Of a stretch of 64,000 nucleotides of DNA, positions 23,315-36,402 are shown piece by piece (the first letter of the stretch is position 1; each line of letters starts with the position of its first letter). The notes beneath the pieces were generated by a model. That model ran no database searches, was not told the origin of the DNA, and saw nothing but the letters and a program-made list of their open reading frames with translations. The stretch covers positions 9,632,269 to 9,696,268 of the forward strand of contig JAOWCC010000655.1 in assembly GCA_030867875.1 (NCBI GenBank), in the 5' to 3' direction. This stretch comes from Actinernus sp. WN-2022 (Eukaryota; Cnidaria; Anthozoa; Actiniaria; Actinernidae). Both the position numbers and the translations under genes were made by a program.

Positions 23315-24002
23315 GTAAAAACCACACTGGCGGCATAGATGGCACTGAAGACCACTCAGACGGCAAAATATTTGGACAAACTAACTCTCCCAGATGTCCA
23401 GTTCAAACGATTAAAGCTTACCTAAGTCATCTTAATCCTGAAGTTGAATTAAGCGACCAAAACACGTCTCCATCAAGTTCGATCCAGAAAAGATCAAGAT
23501 CTGGTATGAAAAGAAAGCAATCGGCCACAACACACTGGAAAACATGCTGCGAAACATAACAGAGAGAGCAGGTATCTTGCCGTATTTTACAAACCACTCT
23601 CTGAGAGCGACAACTGTCACTGTTCTGTCCTCCAACAACGTAGAAACACGTAAAATCAAAGCAGTAATTGGTCACAGAAGTGACACAAGTATTGAGAGCT
23701 ACTGTGAAAATGCAACGCTTAATCAGTTTAAGTACATGTATTCGGCGCTCACTTCTTTCATTCACGGTAATGAAAGCGAGCAAATAGCAACCACATCCAA
23801 AACAGATGTCATTCCAGCTACAAGTGCTCTAACTCCAGCTGAAAACCATTTCTTAGTGGTAAACAGTAGCATCGCCATCGGCAGAAATGAAGTAAGCTTT
23901 CTTCAATCAAATGGTATAAATCCGGGACCCATTCTTCCATCTGGCACATTCCAAGGATGTTCATTCCCGTTCAATATCAATGTGAATAACAATGATAACT
24001 AG
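23315..24002 (+). pseudogene. Crypton-type tyrosine recombinase, C-terminal fragment
   Basis: The plus strand encodes an upstream block (HTGGIDGTEDHSDGKIFG ... CPVQTIKAYLSHLNPE), then a frameshift near 23450, then a 152-residue ORF (23544-24002). The latter has HSLRATTV (H and R of the recombinase box, residues 18 and 21), VIGHRSD (H44) and a candidate tyrosine nucleophile in SIESYCENA (Y53). This order matches the C-terminal half of Crypton/DUF3504 tyrosine recombinases. The Asn/Pro-rich tail after residue 100 is of unknown role. The N-terminal half is missing; the junction with the BEL/Pao remnant is at about 23315. Confidence 0.65.
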
Positions 24003-24252
24003 AGTTATTTTTTGAACACCCATTAAAGTGCTTATTTTAAAAGCAACATTTTGATTTTGCAGACCTAGTATGCTCCTTTTTAAGGTAAATCCTTTGTATA
24101 TTCTCCACGATTTTGCTTCAAAGCTGTTCGAGTTGTTTGTCATCGTTAGCCTCATGAATACGAAACTAATTATAATATGGTCATGCGCGTGATCAGAACG
24201 GAAGTAAAAAATGTCCGTAACGGAAATAAAAATAAAACAATATTTTGTAGTG

Positions 24253-24387
24253 CCTTAAAATTATACTAAAACAATGAGTCACATCAGTCTCGGTGATTAT
24301 TGGTGAATATTTACTTCACCGAAGCGGATCGGTAAATATTCACCGATAATCACCTCGACGTCGCTGACTAATTGTTAAATAATGAAA
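24253..24387. repeat. Palindromic MITE, about 135 bp
   Basis: attatactaaaacaatgagtc at the left pairs loosely with gactaattgttaaataat at the right, and the core ggtgattattggtgaatatt is mirrored by aatattcaccgataatcacc. The same left-end sequence recurs at 25861-25920, so this is a repeated family. Confidence 0.65.
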
Positions 24388-25860
24388 TACTATAATTCCT
24401 GTTTTAATATATTGACAGTAAAATAGCGATTTTATATCAGACAACAAATGACAACAACGTCCTTTTGCATTTGCGAGAGGATGAAAAGCGCATAACTTCT
24501 GATTGCCTCAACTTAACAGGGTCATATGGTAGTACATCACGATCTTTAGGATTGATGGTGACAGCATCAATGTCAGTGCGAATATTTTCCACCTTACGCA
24601 CAGATAATCTGCCAATGTTGTTGGAAAGTTGAAGTTCATTTTATTTTGCACTATTTTTTAAAGATAATTACACAAGAAAATAATTGTATAAAGAAAAAGA
24701 GAGATATACGGTAATAATAAAATAGCTATGAATTTCAACAATATGCATAGAGATCAAAGGAGCCATAGGCTTTCTAGTTGACCCCTATCACAAGAAAAAT
24801 AAATGTGGATATTTGGAGCACAGAAAATACATAAAATCTGTTGTACAAGTTTGCTTGAGTAGTAAGCGGCTGGAATTAATATTAATAGGAAGAAGAATTC
24901 ATTTACATTGGTCGAGAATTACGTCATATGTCGCTATATTCACCTGCAGAGCGCCTGGAGGTGAATATAACATACAAATCATTTACCAAAATGGCCGCTC
25001 GCATATTTACCGATGTTTCTCACGAAGAAATAAATAATATGAAAGAAAAAACCTTTTCCAAAACCCACTAAAGAAGCAACTAAATAAGTATGGCTAAACT
25101 TGAACCTTTTTTTTTTATCCATAAGCCTTCACAAACAAAGTTTCGGGTTGAGTTTATTCGGTCCTCGTGTCTTCATGAATAACAAACTTTCACAAGGAAA
25201 TAACGTCTACTTAGAGCAATAAATAACACAACGAGACCTTTTCCTACAAATTTGGGAACGGTTCGACTCAAAAAGAGTGTACTTACCTGAGTTAATTTCC
25301 TCGTGGTTCTTCATAGAAAAACAACAAGTACTAGTTTCATTCAGGGAGCCGGTTGCTGTTAGTGTTATGGCTTATGCTCTTCTCTCGCCGCTCTCGTTGT
25401 GTTTTCAAGCTTTATCTCATACCGAAATCATTTGTCTCTTGATTTACCATTGTCTTTGTTTCTGTATTTCGTAGTTTCCAGGAAATTTGTCCTTTGAAGT
25501 GAACTCATGAAAGCGGTTCCTTTTGATAAATTTTAACTCGCCGTGGCAAACTTTCAGTTTCAGTTTTGTCCATTCTACTCATTTTTGCTGCATTTCCTCT
25601 CTTTGTAACACGGTAGAGGTCTCAAAAGTGAAGATTGCTGCTTCAACTTGAATTCTAGTGTGCATTTGGACTGTTTTTTGGTATTTCTATCCTTTTAGAA
25701 AGTCCATTCTTGTAGTCCCTGCCAGTCTCGTGTCAAGTCGGTTTGTGAAATGAACCGTACGTAGCGGCACGTGATTATGCAAACGTTTGTCACAAAACTA
25801 TCTTGACACGCGCGCTTGTAAAACTTATAAAAGACTATTATTATATTGTCTAGTTTTAAG
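24388..25860. other. Spacer with one possible exon
   Basis: Around 25285 the minus strand has a good donor (aactcag then gtaagtac) behind a short ATG-led stretch, which might be a small exon, but no protein family is recognisable. A short hairpin around gcgcctggaggtgaatata lies near 24940-24970. Otherwise no gene seen. Confidence 0.35.
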
Positions 25861-25920
25861 ATGAAATTATACTAAAACAATTATTCACTTCAGTCTCAGT
25901 GAATAATTGTTAATTGTATA
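25861..25920. repeat. Partial copy of the 24253 MITE
   Basis: gaaattatactaaaacaatta followed by tcacttcagtctcagtgaa repeats the left half of the element at 24253 in the same orientation. Confidence 0.6.
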
Positions 25921-25925
25921 TATCT

Positions 25926-26368
25926 AACTTGATTTTTCAAAAGGTGGACTGCATCACCTGGGAAAGGTGCATTTATCAGTCATTTCAGACTAGCTCCCAG
26001 GCTCCTGGAAATCAGATCTGAGCAGCCGATCGACTCTATTTTCAGGACCCACCATGTACTGACAGTATACCGTTTGAATTAAAAATGCTGGTTAAGGACC
26101 GTAGGCGACTACGGGCAGGCTCCGTGCCTGGTGCACAACCGGTCCATCCGATCCTGTATATATATCCCCCCTCCCCCCTCCTGGATATTGGGGTTAAAGC
26201 TAATGACATAATATATTATGGCCTAGCTCTAAGACAGGGCTAATGCATGCATATGGCTGTAATTAATGGCAGATGTCCTGATTGCATGTGGCCCTAATTG
26301 CATGTACATAAATTAAGCAGTGTACGAGAAATAATTATTAATGAGACCACCTTTTGAAAAATCAGGTT
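25926..26368. mobile_element. MITE, 0.44 kb, TA-flanked
   Basis: The inverted ends are aacttgatttttcaaaaggtgg on the left and the complement ccaccttttgaaaaatcagg on the right, bordered by TA/TATA on both sides, as expected of Tc1/mariner-type targets. No ORF of note. Confidence 0.65.
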
Positions 26369-27289
26369 ATATATATATATACAGCAAAGTGCAAAAACTT
26401 TGACCCCTCACCTCAACTATATAACTATATCGGGTGCATTATGGGTAGGAGTAAGTTCATTAAAATGCAACTACAGCCAAATATCCGCGCGCGTTTGCAA
26501 ATCCTCATAGCGAAGACTTGTGTAGTTGATTTAGAGTTCAAGAATTTATCTAGAATATAACACTTTTAGTCGGAACAGACAGGAAAGTTTAAAGTAAAGT
26601 AAATACACTCTCTATTTACTGTTTGGACACATATTTTTCTTGATTTTATATTATAAATTAATGTTTACGTAACGCGGACAGAACTATCGTGCCGAATTTC
26701 ATCTGCGAAGCAAGAATTCAACGCTATTTTTGAAACTGTTTCGCGGAAAATTGAAGAGATTAAAATAGCTTAAAGGTTTACACAATTTCATAAATTTATT
26801 GACAAGGAATTTATAAAATATTTAATTATTTTGATTAAGAAACGGATAGAAATTAACGTATCATTGCCATATGTTATGGTATTAAACGATTCTAAAAAAA
26901 TCTAATATACTCTTCGTTATTCCTCTTGAAATTCTCTTATCCAGTTTTATACAAGGTTCGGAGGGATCCTGTTTTTATGAAAGGTACGTTCGATAATTCT
27001 TGGATTCGCATCGCTGAATGTTGTTATTATTGTTGCACAGTTTTCTTTCATTCTTAAAATGTATTTTGTATCCTATTTAAATCTCATAATTGTGTCGAAA
27101 CTGTTTATTATAGCTTCGTCAATAAACCAAAAACGTTAGCTATGGTCCCATTTAACAACATCACTTTATTGTGAATCCTAGTTTCCTAATTTCGTAGATA
27201 ACGAGCCGCGACAAACTTTTGAATATTTAATTTTCGAAGTTTCATTTTGTAATTATATTGCAGCTCCAAACAACAGCAGTTTTTTCTCA
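26369..27289. other. AT-rich spacer
   Basis: No gene or repeat that I can support. Confidence 0.5.
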
Positions 27290-29733
27290 GATTGTGAATT
27301 TCGTCTCGTTGGTTTCAGCAGTACCCCAGGTCATTAGGCCATAACTCAAATACGAATAGATAAGAGTATAATAAAGTTGTTTTAGAATAGTAATAGAAAT
27401 ATAGTATCTTAGCTTACAAATAATTCCCATATTTTTGGTAATTTTATTATTAACATGTGTAATTTGAATGTCTCATCGTAAATGTTCGTCAATAAAAATC
27501 CCAAGATATTTAATATGTGTTTTTTTGGCTCAATGTTGCAAGCAGTTATTCTTATATTAGGGTTCTTCTTAGGGGAGGTTATCAGCATATAATTGTTTTT
27601 TTAATTAATCGATAATTTGTTTGCTGCACAATATTTTAAAACATTAGCAAGCTCATCATTAATAACTCTTTCTAGTTCTTCAGAGTTATTTGAAGAATAG
27701 AAAATATTTGTATCATCGGCGAATATTCTGAAAAGGAGTTTTTGAGAGGAGTTTGGAAGGTCATTTATGTACAATAAAAAAAGTAAAGGGTCTAAGGTTG
27801 ATCCTTGTGGAATGCCGCAGTTTAGGTTTCTTAGACTAGATTCTGTATTATCAATTTTAACATATTGTTTACGATCTGTTAGATAGCTTGAGAACCAATT
27901 ATGTGGTAGGCAACGAATGCCATATTTATACATTTTTGCCAATAAAATATCATGGTTAATCGTATCAAATGCCTTTGAAAAATCTAAGAATATACCACAA
28001 GTCATATAAAGCCGTCTTCAGGTTTTCTACAGTTCCAAGTATTGCGTATTATGTAGTGTAGCCTTTCCTAAAGCCAAACTGATAGTTAAATAGTATAGTA
28101 TATTTTTCAAGGAAGAACATCAGCTGGTTATATAGCAGTTTTTCCAGAACTTTACTGAATGATGAAATAATTGCTATAGGTCTATAATTACCTAATTCTG
28201 TTGCACAGCCACTTTTAAATATAGGAGTTACTCTCGAGTTATAAAAATATCCGGTACTGTCCCTGTTAGAATTGATTCATTGAAGATTTTTGTAAAAGGA
28301 ACAGATAATGGTTCAGTGTAGCAAATTGTGTTAAAACCTCGGCTTCAGACAGGCGATAGAGTAAAACTATAGGATGGAGAATTGTTTATATATTGTGTGG
28401 GGTTTACAGAATCGTTATTTCTAATCTTGCTTGCTAAAGTTGGACCAATATTAACAAAGTAATGATTGAAATGTTCTGCAATCAGCTTGTTGGATCACAG
28501 TTTTATTATTATGAACAATTATAATGGGTAAGGACTGTCATTTTGTTTTACGTTTAATAAGAGTACCAATTAGTTTCCAAGTATGTTTAAGATTATCTTT
28601 ATGTTTAAAAAATTGGTTGGAATAGTCTTTTTTGCTTTTATCTTTCAAATGCGTGAGTATATTTGCATATTGCTTATATTCCCTAGTTTTCTGTGGGTCT
28701 TTGCTATTAAAATGTGTGCGATACATTTTTTGCTTCCTTTTTATTGATTTAAGTATGCCAGCTGTAAGCCAAGGTTTATTAAGTTATTTTTGTTTTGAAT
28801 TAGAGGCGTGTTCCATTGGGGCATGTTTATTAACAGTAGTCATTGTGGCATTAATTGCATCATGTGTTTTTTCAGTTAAATCCTTTCTTACAGCTAATAC
28901 TTCTTCCCAATTTATTAATTTTATATCAGCCAAATATTGATCCTTATTAAATTTAGAATAATCGCGATAATATTGGCAGGTGATCAGATATGTCAACAGT
29001 AGCAATTCCTGAAGTAATCTGGGATAGAGGTGTGTTGGTATAGATATGGTCAATAAGTGTTGAAGTGTGATCCGTTATTCTAGCTAGTAGGTTTGGTAAT
29101 GACATGGAGAAGGCTATTAGTAAATAGCATATCTAAATATTCTTCAGTCAGTGAATGTGTATTACATTTAAAAAAGTCAACATTTATGTCACCAAATATG
29201 TAAATTTGATGTTTATTGGGGTTCAGTTTTTTAATAATGTTGTTTAGTTGAGTAGTAAATTCTGCAAGGTCATTAGTAGGGTGTCTGTATATACAACCAA
29301 CAAGTATAGGTTTTGCATTCTTTCCTGGATCAATTTGGGACCAACAGGATTCCACTAATTCCAATTCAAATTTGATATCTGATCTAGGTACAGCTTTAAT
29401 ATTTTAGCTATGTAGAGGCCTGCACCACCAGCATTAGTTAATGAATCAATGTGAAGGAAGGCTTCTAACGTTACAGTGAAAAAATGAGAGGGCTTTTGGG
29501 CCAGACTCATCCATAGCTTTGTTTAATTTTGAAACCGAAAAGTAATTAGAGTTAGGCGCGGCAAGCATCAAATCCGAGTCACATTCGTCGTGTTTATCTG
29601 GATTAGAAAACAAATCATAAAGATCAAAATCGTCGTTTAGCAAACCAGAGCAGCTTCCAAACATAGCATGGAATTCTCTATCAGATAGTGAATAAAAAGG
29701 GAGAGTACTTACGATTTCTTGAAGACCGGCCAT
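27290..29733 (-). pseudogene. CR1-like LINE ORF2 (endonuclease and reverse transcriptase), decayed
   Basis: Minus-strand fragments in order. The ORF2 start is MAGLQEIVSTLPFYSL (29733). Endonuclease pieces follow (29080-29364) with VGCIYRHPTND and YIFGDINVDFFK. A linker region (28538-29053) precedes the RT (27601-28005), with GIFLDFSKAFDTINHDILL, GIPQGSTLDPLLFLLYINDL and an intact catalytic FADD (RIFADDTNIFY). Past 27600 a frameshifted C-terminal part continues (ITHVNNKITKNMGIICKLRY) to about 27290. Multiple stops and frameshifts disable it. The 3' end, with the short tandem tail typical of CR1, is not visible. It is in the same orientation as, and directly downstream of, ORF1. Confidence 0.8.
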
Positions 29734-29788
29734 TAGTTAATAAAGACAAGCTTATTAAGTTTACAAGGCTTCAGTAGGCTTCAGTAAC

Positions 29789-30533
29789 CTATTGTACTAT
29801 CTGGTCAAGATATTCATCGAACTGTTCATACGTGACAAAGGTTAATGGCGGCGAAGTGTCAGACTCTCTTATCAAAATCCTTCCATTAACGGTCCAAAGA
29901 TACTTGTAATGATAATTACGCTTGAATTCTAAAATACGCCCAAGAAGCCGCTTTCTATAGGAGGTGAGGCTTTCGTTAATATGGATGGCAACATTATGCT
30001 TTATAGCAACTGATAATGGTTGGGCTCGGACTGTCGGCAGATCTTTGGTCTTGTTTGTCCTTAATTGGCCTCGCTTCTTGTATATTTCTTCGCGTTTTGC
30101 TCGCCTATTGAATTTCACGATCATCCAACTTGGACCTTCTTTGTAGGCGGGAGTTGATGGGCTTGACGTTGACGTTCGGGACAATTGGAATCCCTGTAAT
30201 CTCAAGCGAATCCCTTCTCGTATACTGTTCCAGTTCATCGAGGCGGCTCTCGAGACTGTAGTTGACATCTTGCATATAGCCGACGTCTTTCTCAATTTGC
30301 TGTATCCGGCCTTCGGTTCCTTGAGATTGTTTCTTAATATCTTGGACTAAAGCCACTAGAGTATCGTACTGATTGGAAATATTTTTTTGCGAAGCTTCGA
30401 TCTCGTCGAACTTTCGGTTTAAAGCAACAATGTTTTCGTTCAGTGATTTCGTTTCTTTTCGTATTTCCTGGCTGATATTTGTAAGAAATTGATCTCGCCA
30501 AGTAGATCTTAGATTGTCTAATGTTAAAGACAT
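29789..30533 (-). pseudogene. CR1-like LINE ORF1 (coiled-coil RNA-binding protein), decayed
   Basis: From ATG 30533 the protein begins MSLTLDNLRSTW, followed by about 100 residues of heptad-rich coiled coil (KSLNENIVALNRKFDEIE ... ESRLDELEQYTRR) and an RDSLEITGIPI motif that in this class starts the RNA-binding domain. It then changes frame near 30170, and the rest (WMIVKFNRRAKREEIYKKRG ... HINESLTSYRKRLL ... LWTVNGRILIRE) ends at 29789. Part of the RNA-binding domain seems deleted at the frame change. The 5' end of the LINE probably lies a little upstream, but I see no clear border. Confidence 0.75.
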
Positions 30534-33194
30534 CCTTCATGAGATAGATTTAAGTTTTCTACCGAGCACGCTTTCTGAGCTCCTTCCTCTAGGCCGATCA
30601 GTGCCTTTAAAGGATTCAAATGTTTTTCCCTCCAGTAGAACCACATAATTTTATACTGCAAAAGGCCCATTAGATTAATATATTAAGACAATTTGATTGA
30701 CTGCTGTAGGGCAGCCTCTCAGGATTAGCTTTTTCAACTAGGTGTATCCTCAAATTCAAAACAATGAACTACAGCAAAACAATACAAAGAAATACATAGA
30801 ACCCTAACCCCAGAATACAATAGTTCACGTTGATTTACAACTAGAAGTAGAAAGGCCACGTCCATCCCTGACCCTGATCTGACAACACTCACGAGTTTGG
30901 ATTACGTCTCCATAAAAAACCCCTAGTTAACATGTTTTTCATAACTCCTGGAAGCTCAAGATCAATAGATATATCGAGGGAAAAGCTGTTCATTCCCAGC
31001 AACAGTGACAACTGAATAAGGCTAGGGTGAATGGCTGGAAATCACACTCACTTTAATTTGTTATTCTAAGCTCAAAATACAAGTTCAATCTCATTTAATG
31101 TAGGAGAAAGGAATACTTACTACATAGTTGTTGATTTTCAATGGTTAATTGGAATTTTGCGGCTACTTCAGTACTTGACGTGACTCGTGTTCGCCCGCCA
31201 TTTTGTGTTCAAATGCAAATTACGCGCGCACGTCATCTGAATTGTGTTATTAAACACCAATCAGGGCACTCTAAATTTTCGAGTTTCCAAGAGCCTTACG
31301 ATTTCGTCAAGCATGCGCAGTAAAGAATAAGAGAAGGGTCTGGAATCCAGAATGGTATCCACCTAAACCCAATAACTCGTTCTGGACATGCGTGCATCCA
31401 CGAGATAAATTACTATTGGCCGTGAAATAAACGACCTATTCATAGCTTGATTACGTCTAGAACCTTCGCATAATAATGACTAATTGCGTTGACGCATGCA
31501 GTCTAAGTAGTTCTGGAACTTCCAATCTGAACAAGGATTGTGTGACAAAGTTATTATATTTAGTGTAGCTAAATCAAATTGATATTTAAGTCAAAATGCC
31601 CCGCTGAACTTTGAAATCACCCTATCGAAGAGGTTAAAACGAGCTTTTATCCATTCCACATCGGCGCAGAATTGAGTTTTTGGGAATCTAACGCTAGCCA
31701 AATGTAACTTGCAAATGTTTTATCAAATATAAACAGTGCATGACCAGGAGGTCAACTGGCTGGAAGATGAAAGAAAGCACATGTTTTTAGGATGGAACCT
31801 ATGTGAATATATTATGTTATTTCAGTTATTTCATACTTCGAATTAAGGAATACTCATGATTGACTTTAAAACACTTTGCTTATAAACTGGCCATCTCTAT
31901 CTACATTCACGCCATTCTGTTCAGCTGAGCAAAGCAAAATGCCATCGGAGAGTCCTCGATACACAGAAAATCGCCCGAAGTACACACCATAAAACGATGA
32001 ATAAATTAGCTCGAACCCCAATATCTCGTGTTGCGCTTGCGCGCATCCATGGGTTAAAAATGGTTCAATTATATACTAAGGATATCTCTTTCCTAGTGAT
32101 ATTAATGTTCTCAAATTAAATTGCATGAAATCGCTCGTTGTGTATATGTTTTTTATTCCAAAACAAATTCAGCCAATAGAAAGACACTAAAACAAAAGCT
32201 GAGATATTATAAAATATTTCAATATCCCCAAATAGGATTTCTTTCTCTCTTTTACATAGTTACATATTGTCCGTTTCAATCATTTTCTTTAAAAACATAT
32301 TGTCAAATCAGAGGTATTTCCTATTTTTAGTTTTTAGGAGGTTTATTTGTGTATAACCAATGAGATCAAGTTTCAACAATAGAAAAATTAACACCTTTGT
32401 GCATTCCTGGTCGTTGAGTGCTCCTGTTCTTACGCTCCTGTTGTCCGGTCGGCCGGACTTTCTATAAAGCATTTACGGTATATATCTGCGTTTATATATT
32501 ATCCATATCTTGAGACTGTAAATGCATATATTTATTTTATTGGTAATGTAAGGTCATTGTAGTTTTATTATTACAAAATGGTTCATTAAATATATTATTA
32601 TGGTAAAGCTATTATCATTAGTATATTTGTTAAGCCAAGCTACTATAAAGTGTTCAGCATACACCAAGATATCAAATGTTACCTGTAAATTGAGTCCCGT
32701 TTTCAACGCTGTTATTGTGCGTCACTTGTGTGGACACTTCAGTAGCTAATAAACATGAATACATCACGTGTTATTTCGTAACCAATATAAATGATAAATA
32801 TTGTCCTCCAGTCGGACTTCATATTTCCTATAACTTTGGTCTTGAATTGATGGACTTTACTAAATGGAGATAAGTTATTCTAGTTAGTCCTGTATAACTC
32901 AAAAGTAAAGGGGCGATACCATGATACTGCGCATATATCGAGAAATTGCCAGGTTGGTGGCTGTTAATTGGATACACACAGTTAAACGAGAAGAGGAAAT
33001 GAAAAACCACCTTCCTGGAAACTATCGATTTCTGAATAGTCCGTCCACTGGTGGACGGAAATTGTGATTGGATGAAAACGTCGCGCTGCCTGTCAACGCC
33101 ATGTCAAGCATTTGACGTCGATTATGGAAAAAGCGTTGCTGTTTTTAAACAGTCGAAACAGAACCAGTTTTAAAAGCAAAACAGGAAGAAGATG
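30534..33194. other. Non-coding spacer
   Basis: Includes probable LINE 5' UTR sequence just above 30533 and a gccattttg-containing GC-richer patch near 31195. No supportable gene; the short ORFs lack motifs. Confidence 0.5.
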
Positions 33195-33760
33195 TAAAAG
33201 AGTTACTAGCGGGTTTGTTGTACTTCAAACTATCGGCTTTCATGGACTGAATATATTTTCCCAGCTTGATATGTATTTCGATTGTCCAGTAGGGATCAGG
33301 ATTTTTTTAAATTGGAGTTTTCGTACAGTATTGCAAGCGTAGATGCTAGAGAGTTCAGTAGTCACGAAAGTCCGTAAAGTTACTAGCGGGTTTGTACTAG
33401 TTTGAACTGTCGGCCTTCGTGGACTGAAAACTTAATTTTAGTGCTTAATATGCATCGCGATTGGTCAGACAACTATGCTCTCTATGCTCCTGTGTTTTTT
33501 TTGGGCATTATAAAGTATTTTAATGTACTTTTCGTGCAGTGTTTTGAGGACAGTGCGGCGAAGGTGATGCACATCAGTGAGCATTACTATCGTGTTTGTA
33601 CTAGTCCGATCTGACGGCTCTCATGGACTGGTAACTTAATTTTACAGCTTGATATGTATGTCGATTTCGTATGAAGACTATGGTCTTTTATGTGCTCCTG
33701 TTTTTTTGCATCGGAAGGTATTTTAAACTTACTTTTCGTGTTTGGACGAGATGCGACGAT
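33195..33760. repeat. Minisatellite-like tandem repeat, about three units of 170-215 bp
   Basis: Blocks recur in order: gttactagcgggtttgt, then a ...tcggc/tttcatggactg block, then cagcttgatatgtat, then a tgctcctgt...ttttcgt block. The three copies are diverged and differ in length by small indels. Two small ORFs over it are side effects. Confidence 0.65.
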
Positions 33761-33779
33761 ATCAGATTTTACGCAAAAT

Positions 33780-34830
33780 TTTCCAAACTATGTTTAACAA
33801 TGATACTCTAGATGCAGATATAACAGAGGAAGAAATACAATCTGCAATTAAGAAATTAAAGACGAAAAAGAAAGGGGGCATTGTGGTCTGATAAATGAAA
33901 TGTTTATTCAAGGAAAATACCAGTTAGCTTTGCCCCTAAAAAAACTGTTCAACCTTATTTTAAAAAGTGGTAATTTCCCAACCACCTGGTCAGCTGGAAT
34001 GTTAGTCACAATTTATAAATCAGGGAAGAGATATGATCCCGGTAACTACAGGGGAATAACACTCCTCAATTGTATGGGCAAATAAATGATAGGAATATTA
34101 ACATCTCGCCTGTACAAATATTGTGAGGAGAATGACATTCTAGTTGACAATCAAGCCGGTTTTAGAAAAGGCTATAGTACGATTGACAATATTTTTATCT
34201 TGAAGGCAATGATTGACAAAAACCTTTCTGAAGGGAAAAGACTCTATGCTTGTTTTGTAGATTTTAAAAAGGCATTTGATTCTATTAATAGAAATGTGTT
34301 ATGGCAAAAGCTGATGAAATTGGGGATATCACCCGGATATCTAGGCCTAATTAGAAATATGTATGCCTCTGTTAAATCATGTGTTAAAATGCATCAAGGA
34401 ATTTCTGGATTCTTTGAGAGCTCTACGGGAGTAATGCATTGTAGCAACCTCAGCCCGTTACTATTTAATCTATATATAAATGATATAGAAGAGTACGTGC
34501 CTTTCAAAATCACATGACAATGGCATTACGTTAGGAGAAAACAAGATAAACTCGTTGCTTTATGCAGACGACCTTGTAATAGTCGCGGAGGACCCAGCTC
34601 GTTTGCAGAGTTCAATTAATAACCTGGACGAGTTCTGTGCAAAATGGAAATTGACAGTCAATCTTGTAAAAACGGATATTATATTTTTTCGAATGGGAGG
34701 TCGAATCAAAGAGACGGATTGTAATTATTGGTTATCTTGGCATTACGTTTAACACGTCAGGGACGTTTGGAAACACGAAAGCTAATTTAACCGATAAAGC
34801 AAAGAAAGCGCTGTTCTCTGCTTTCGGTGT
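33780..34830 (+). pseudogene. Non-LTR retrotransposon RT fragment
   Basis: Plus-strand RT in pieces: an N-terminal part (TEEEIQSAIKKLKTKKK), then TIYKSGKRYDPGNYRGITLLN ending at an in-frame TAA (34083-34085), then LVDNQAGFRKGYSTIDNIF, CFVDFKKAFDSINRNVLW and NLSPLLFNLYINDIE. After a frame break comes the catalytic LLYADDLVIVAE, then, after another break near 34735, GITFNTSGTF typical of the RT thumb. It stops at about 34830, where the gypsy fragment begins on the other strand. Both ends are truncated and the copy is inactive. It differs in sequence from the CR1-like element at 27-30 kb. Confidence 0.75.
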
Positions 34831-34831
34831 T

Positions 34832-36402
34832 GCATTCTCGGCGACATACCGAACATACTCTTCCGCAACATTCCGTCCGTTGTGAGGCTTACTCTTGACT
34901 AGACGCGAGAGTGTGTCCGCAACATTCTGTCGACCTGGTATATGTACCACGGTAAAATCATAAGGCTGAGGCCTCAAAACCCATGTCTCAATCCGATCGA
35001 TCCGGGCAGATGGATGAGACTTGCTCCAGTAGATAACCTCCAGTAGCTTCTGATCCGTAACAAGCTAAAACTTGACTCCATACAAATAAACATGAAATCG
35101 TTCGCAAGCCCAGACTAAGCCTAGTGCCTCTTTCTCAGTCTGAGAATATCGACGTTCTGTGTCAGATAAACTTCTGCTTGCATAAGCAACAACACGCTGC
35201 ACTCCATTCTGCATTTGTACGAGTACTGCCTCAAGTCCAACATGACTGGCATCTGCAATCACCTGAGTAGGAGCACTTGCATCATAATATGCTAATGTCT
35301 CTGCATTAGCAAGTTTCTGCTTAAGCTGCTCAAATGCTGTCTTCTGCTCTTGACCCCACACAAAAGACACATTTTGTCGTGCTACCCTTCTTAGAGGCTC
35401 CGCAGTAGTAGCTCCGAACTTCTGATGTACTCTCAGGCTCACGTGCCTCAGACACAGCCTTAACCTTCTCCCTAGTAGGGCCAATCCCTTTCTCTGATAG
35501 AACAATGCCCATGAAAGTAATGTGTGAAATCCGAAAATCACACTTTTCTGGATTCAAGGTAAAACCTTTGTCCCTCAACCTCTCCAACACTTTGACCGGC
35601 CTTTTGTTATGCTTATCCGCACCACGACCATGGACAATTATATCATCTGAGATATTGTGGACTCCTTCACACCCTTGTAACACTTGTTGTAAAACATGTT
35701 GGTACAGCTCTGGTGCAGAGGTTATATATGCCAAACATCAACCTCTTATGGCGATAGAGACCAGCATGCGTTGTAAAGGTTGTTATACCTCTGGATTCTT
35801 CTGCTAGTTAAATCTGATGATACCTCCACTTGAGGTCTAGCTTGCTAAACATCGTACTTGGTTCATAACATTCAGTATTTCATCAACATTTGGTATAGGG
35901 TGTCTGTCTCGCCTCACATTTCCATTGGCACGCCTCATATCAACGCACAACCTAATGTCTCCATTTGGTTTTGGTACAATACATACTGGGCTGACCCCCA
36001 TGGTGTGGGTCCCTCCTCTGCTTCAATCACATCAGCATTCACAAGCTCCTCCAGCTTATCTTCCACTTTGTTTCTCAGGCTGAAAGGAATTCTCTTAGGG
36101 TTCTGTGCATCTGGTTCAACACTGGGATCTATGTATATCTTAGCTTGATATCCCTTCAATTTTCCAAGTCAACTAAAACAGTCCGGGTATTTCTCCATTA
36201 TTGACATGTCCACTGCATTAGCTTGCGGGCCTAAAGTGAGTACTCCAAGTTGTATTGCAGTCCTTCTACCCAATAAAGGACGTCCGTCACCTTCGATGAC
36301 AATAAAATCAGCCTCAGTCTCTTTATTGTTGACTTCTACCACAGACTTGAATTTTCCTAGTGTATTTAGAGACTTTGCTGATCCATAGGGATACACTTTC
36401 TG
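34832..36402 (-). pseudogene. Gypsy-type pol, downstream half (protease end, RT, RNase H)
   Basis: Reading down the minus strand from the Polinton border: VYPYGSAKSLNTLGKF and DFIVIEGDGRPLLGRRTA (after the protease), RIPFSLRNKVEDKLEELV and VIEAEEGPTPWGS (RT start), a short unrecognised gap, the catalytic HNISDDIIVHG (ISDD), LNPEKCDFRISHITFMG, then RNase H parts (VIADASHVGLEAVLVQ, YSQTEKEALGLVWACERF) and NVADTLSRLV. It stops near 34832 before any integrase, where the LINE fragment starts. Frameshifts occur between most blocks. The matching upstream half is at 57207-58120, so the Polinton is inserted inside this element. Confidence 0.8.

Noticed and set aside
22842..23559. Two plus-strand ORFs of 143-145 codons
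   Set aside because: The first is antisense to BEL/Pao protease-region sequence. Only the last part of the second (after about 23315) belongs to the Crypton fragment, and its ending is in the wrong frame.
33195..33760. Possible CRISPR-like or satellite array
   Set aside because: Repeat units are long (170-215 bp), diverged and without unique spacers; this is a decayed minisatellite.
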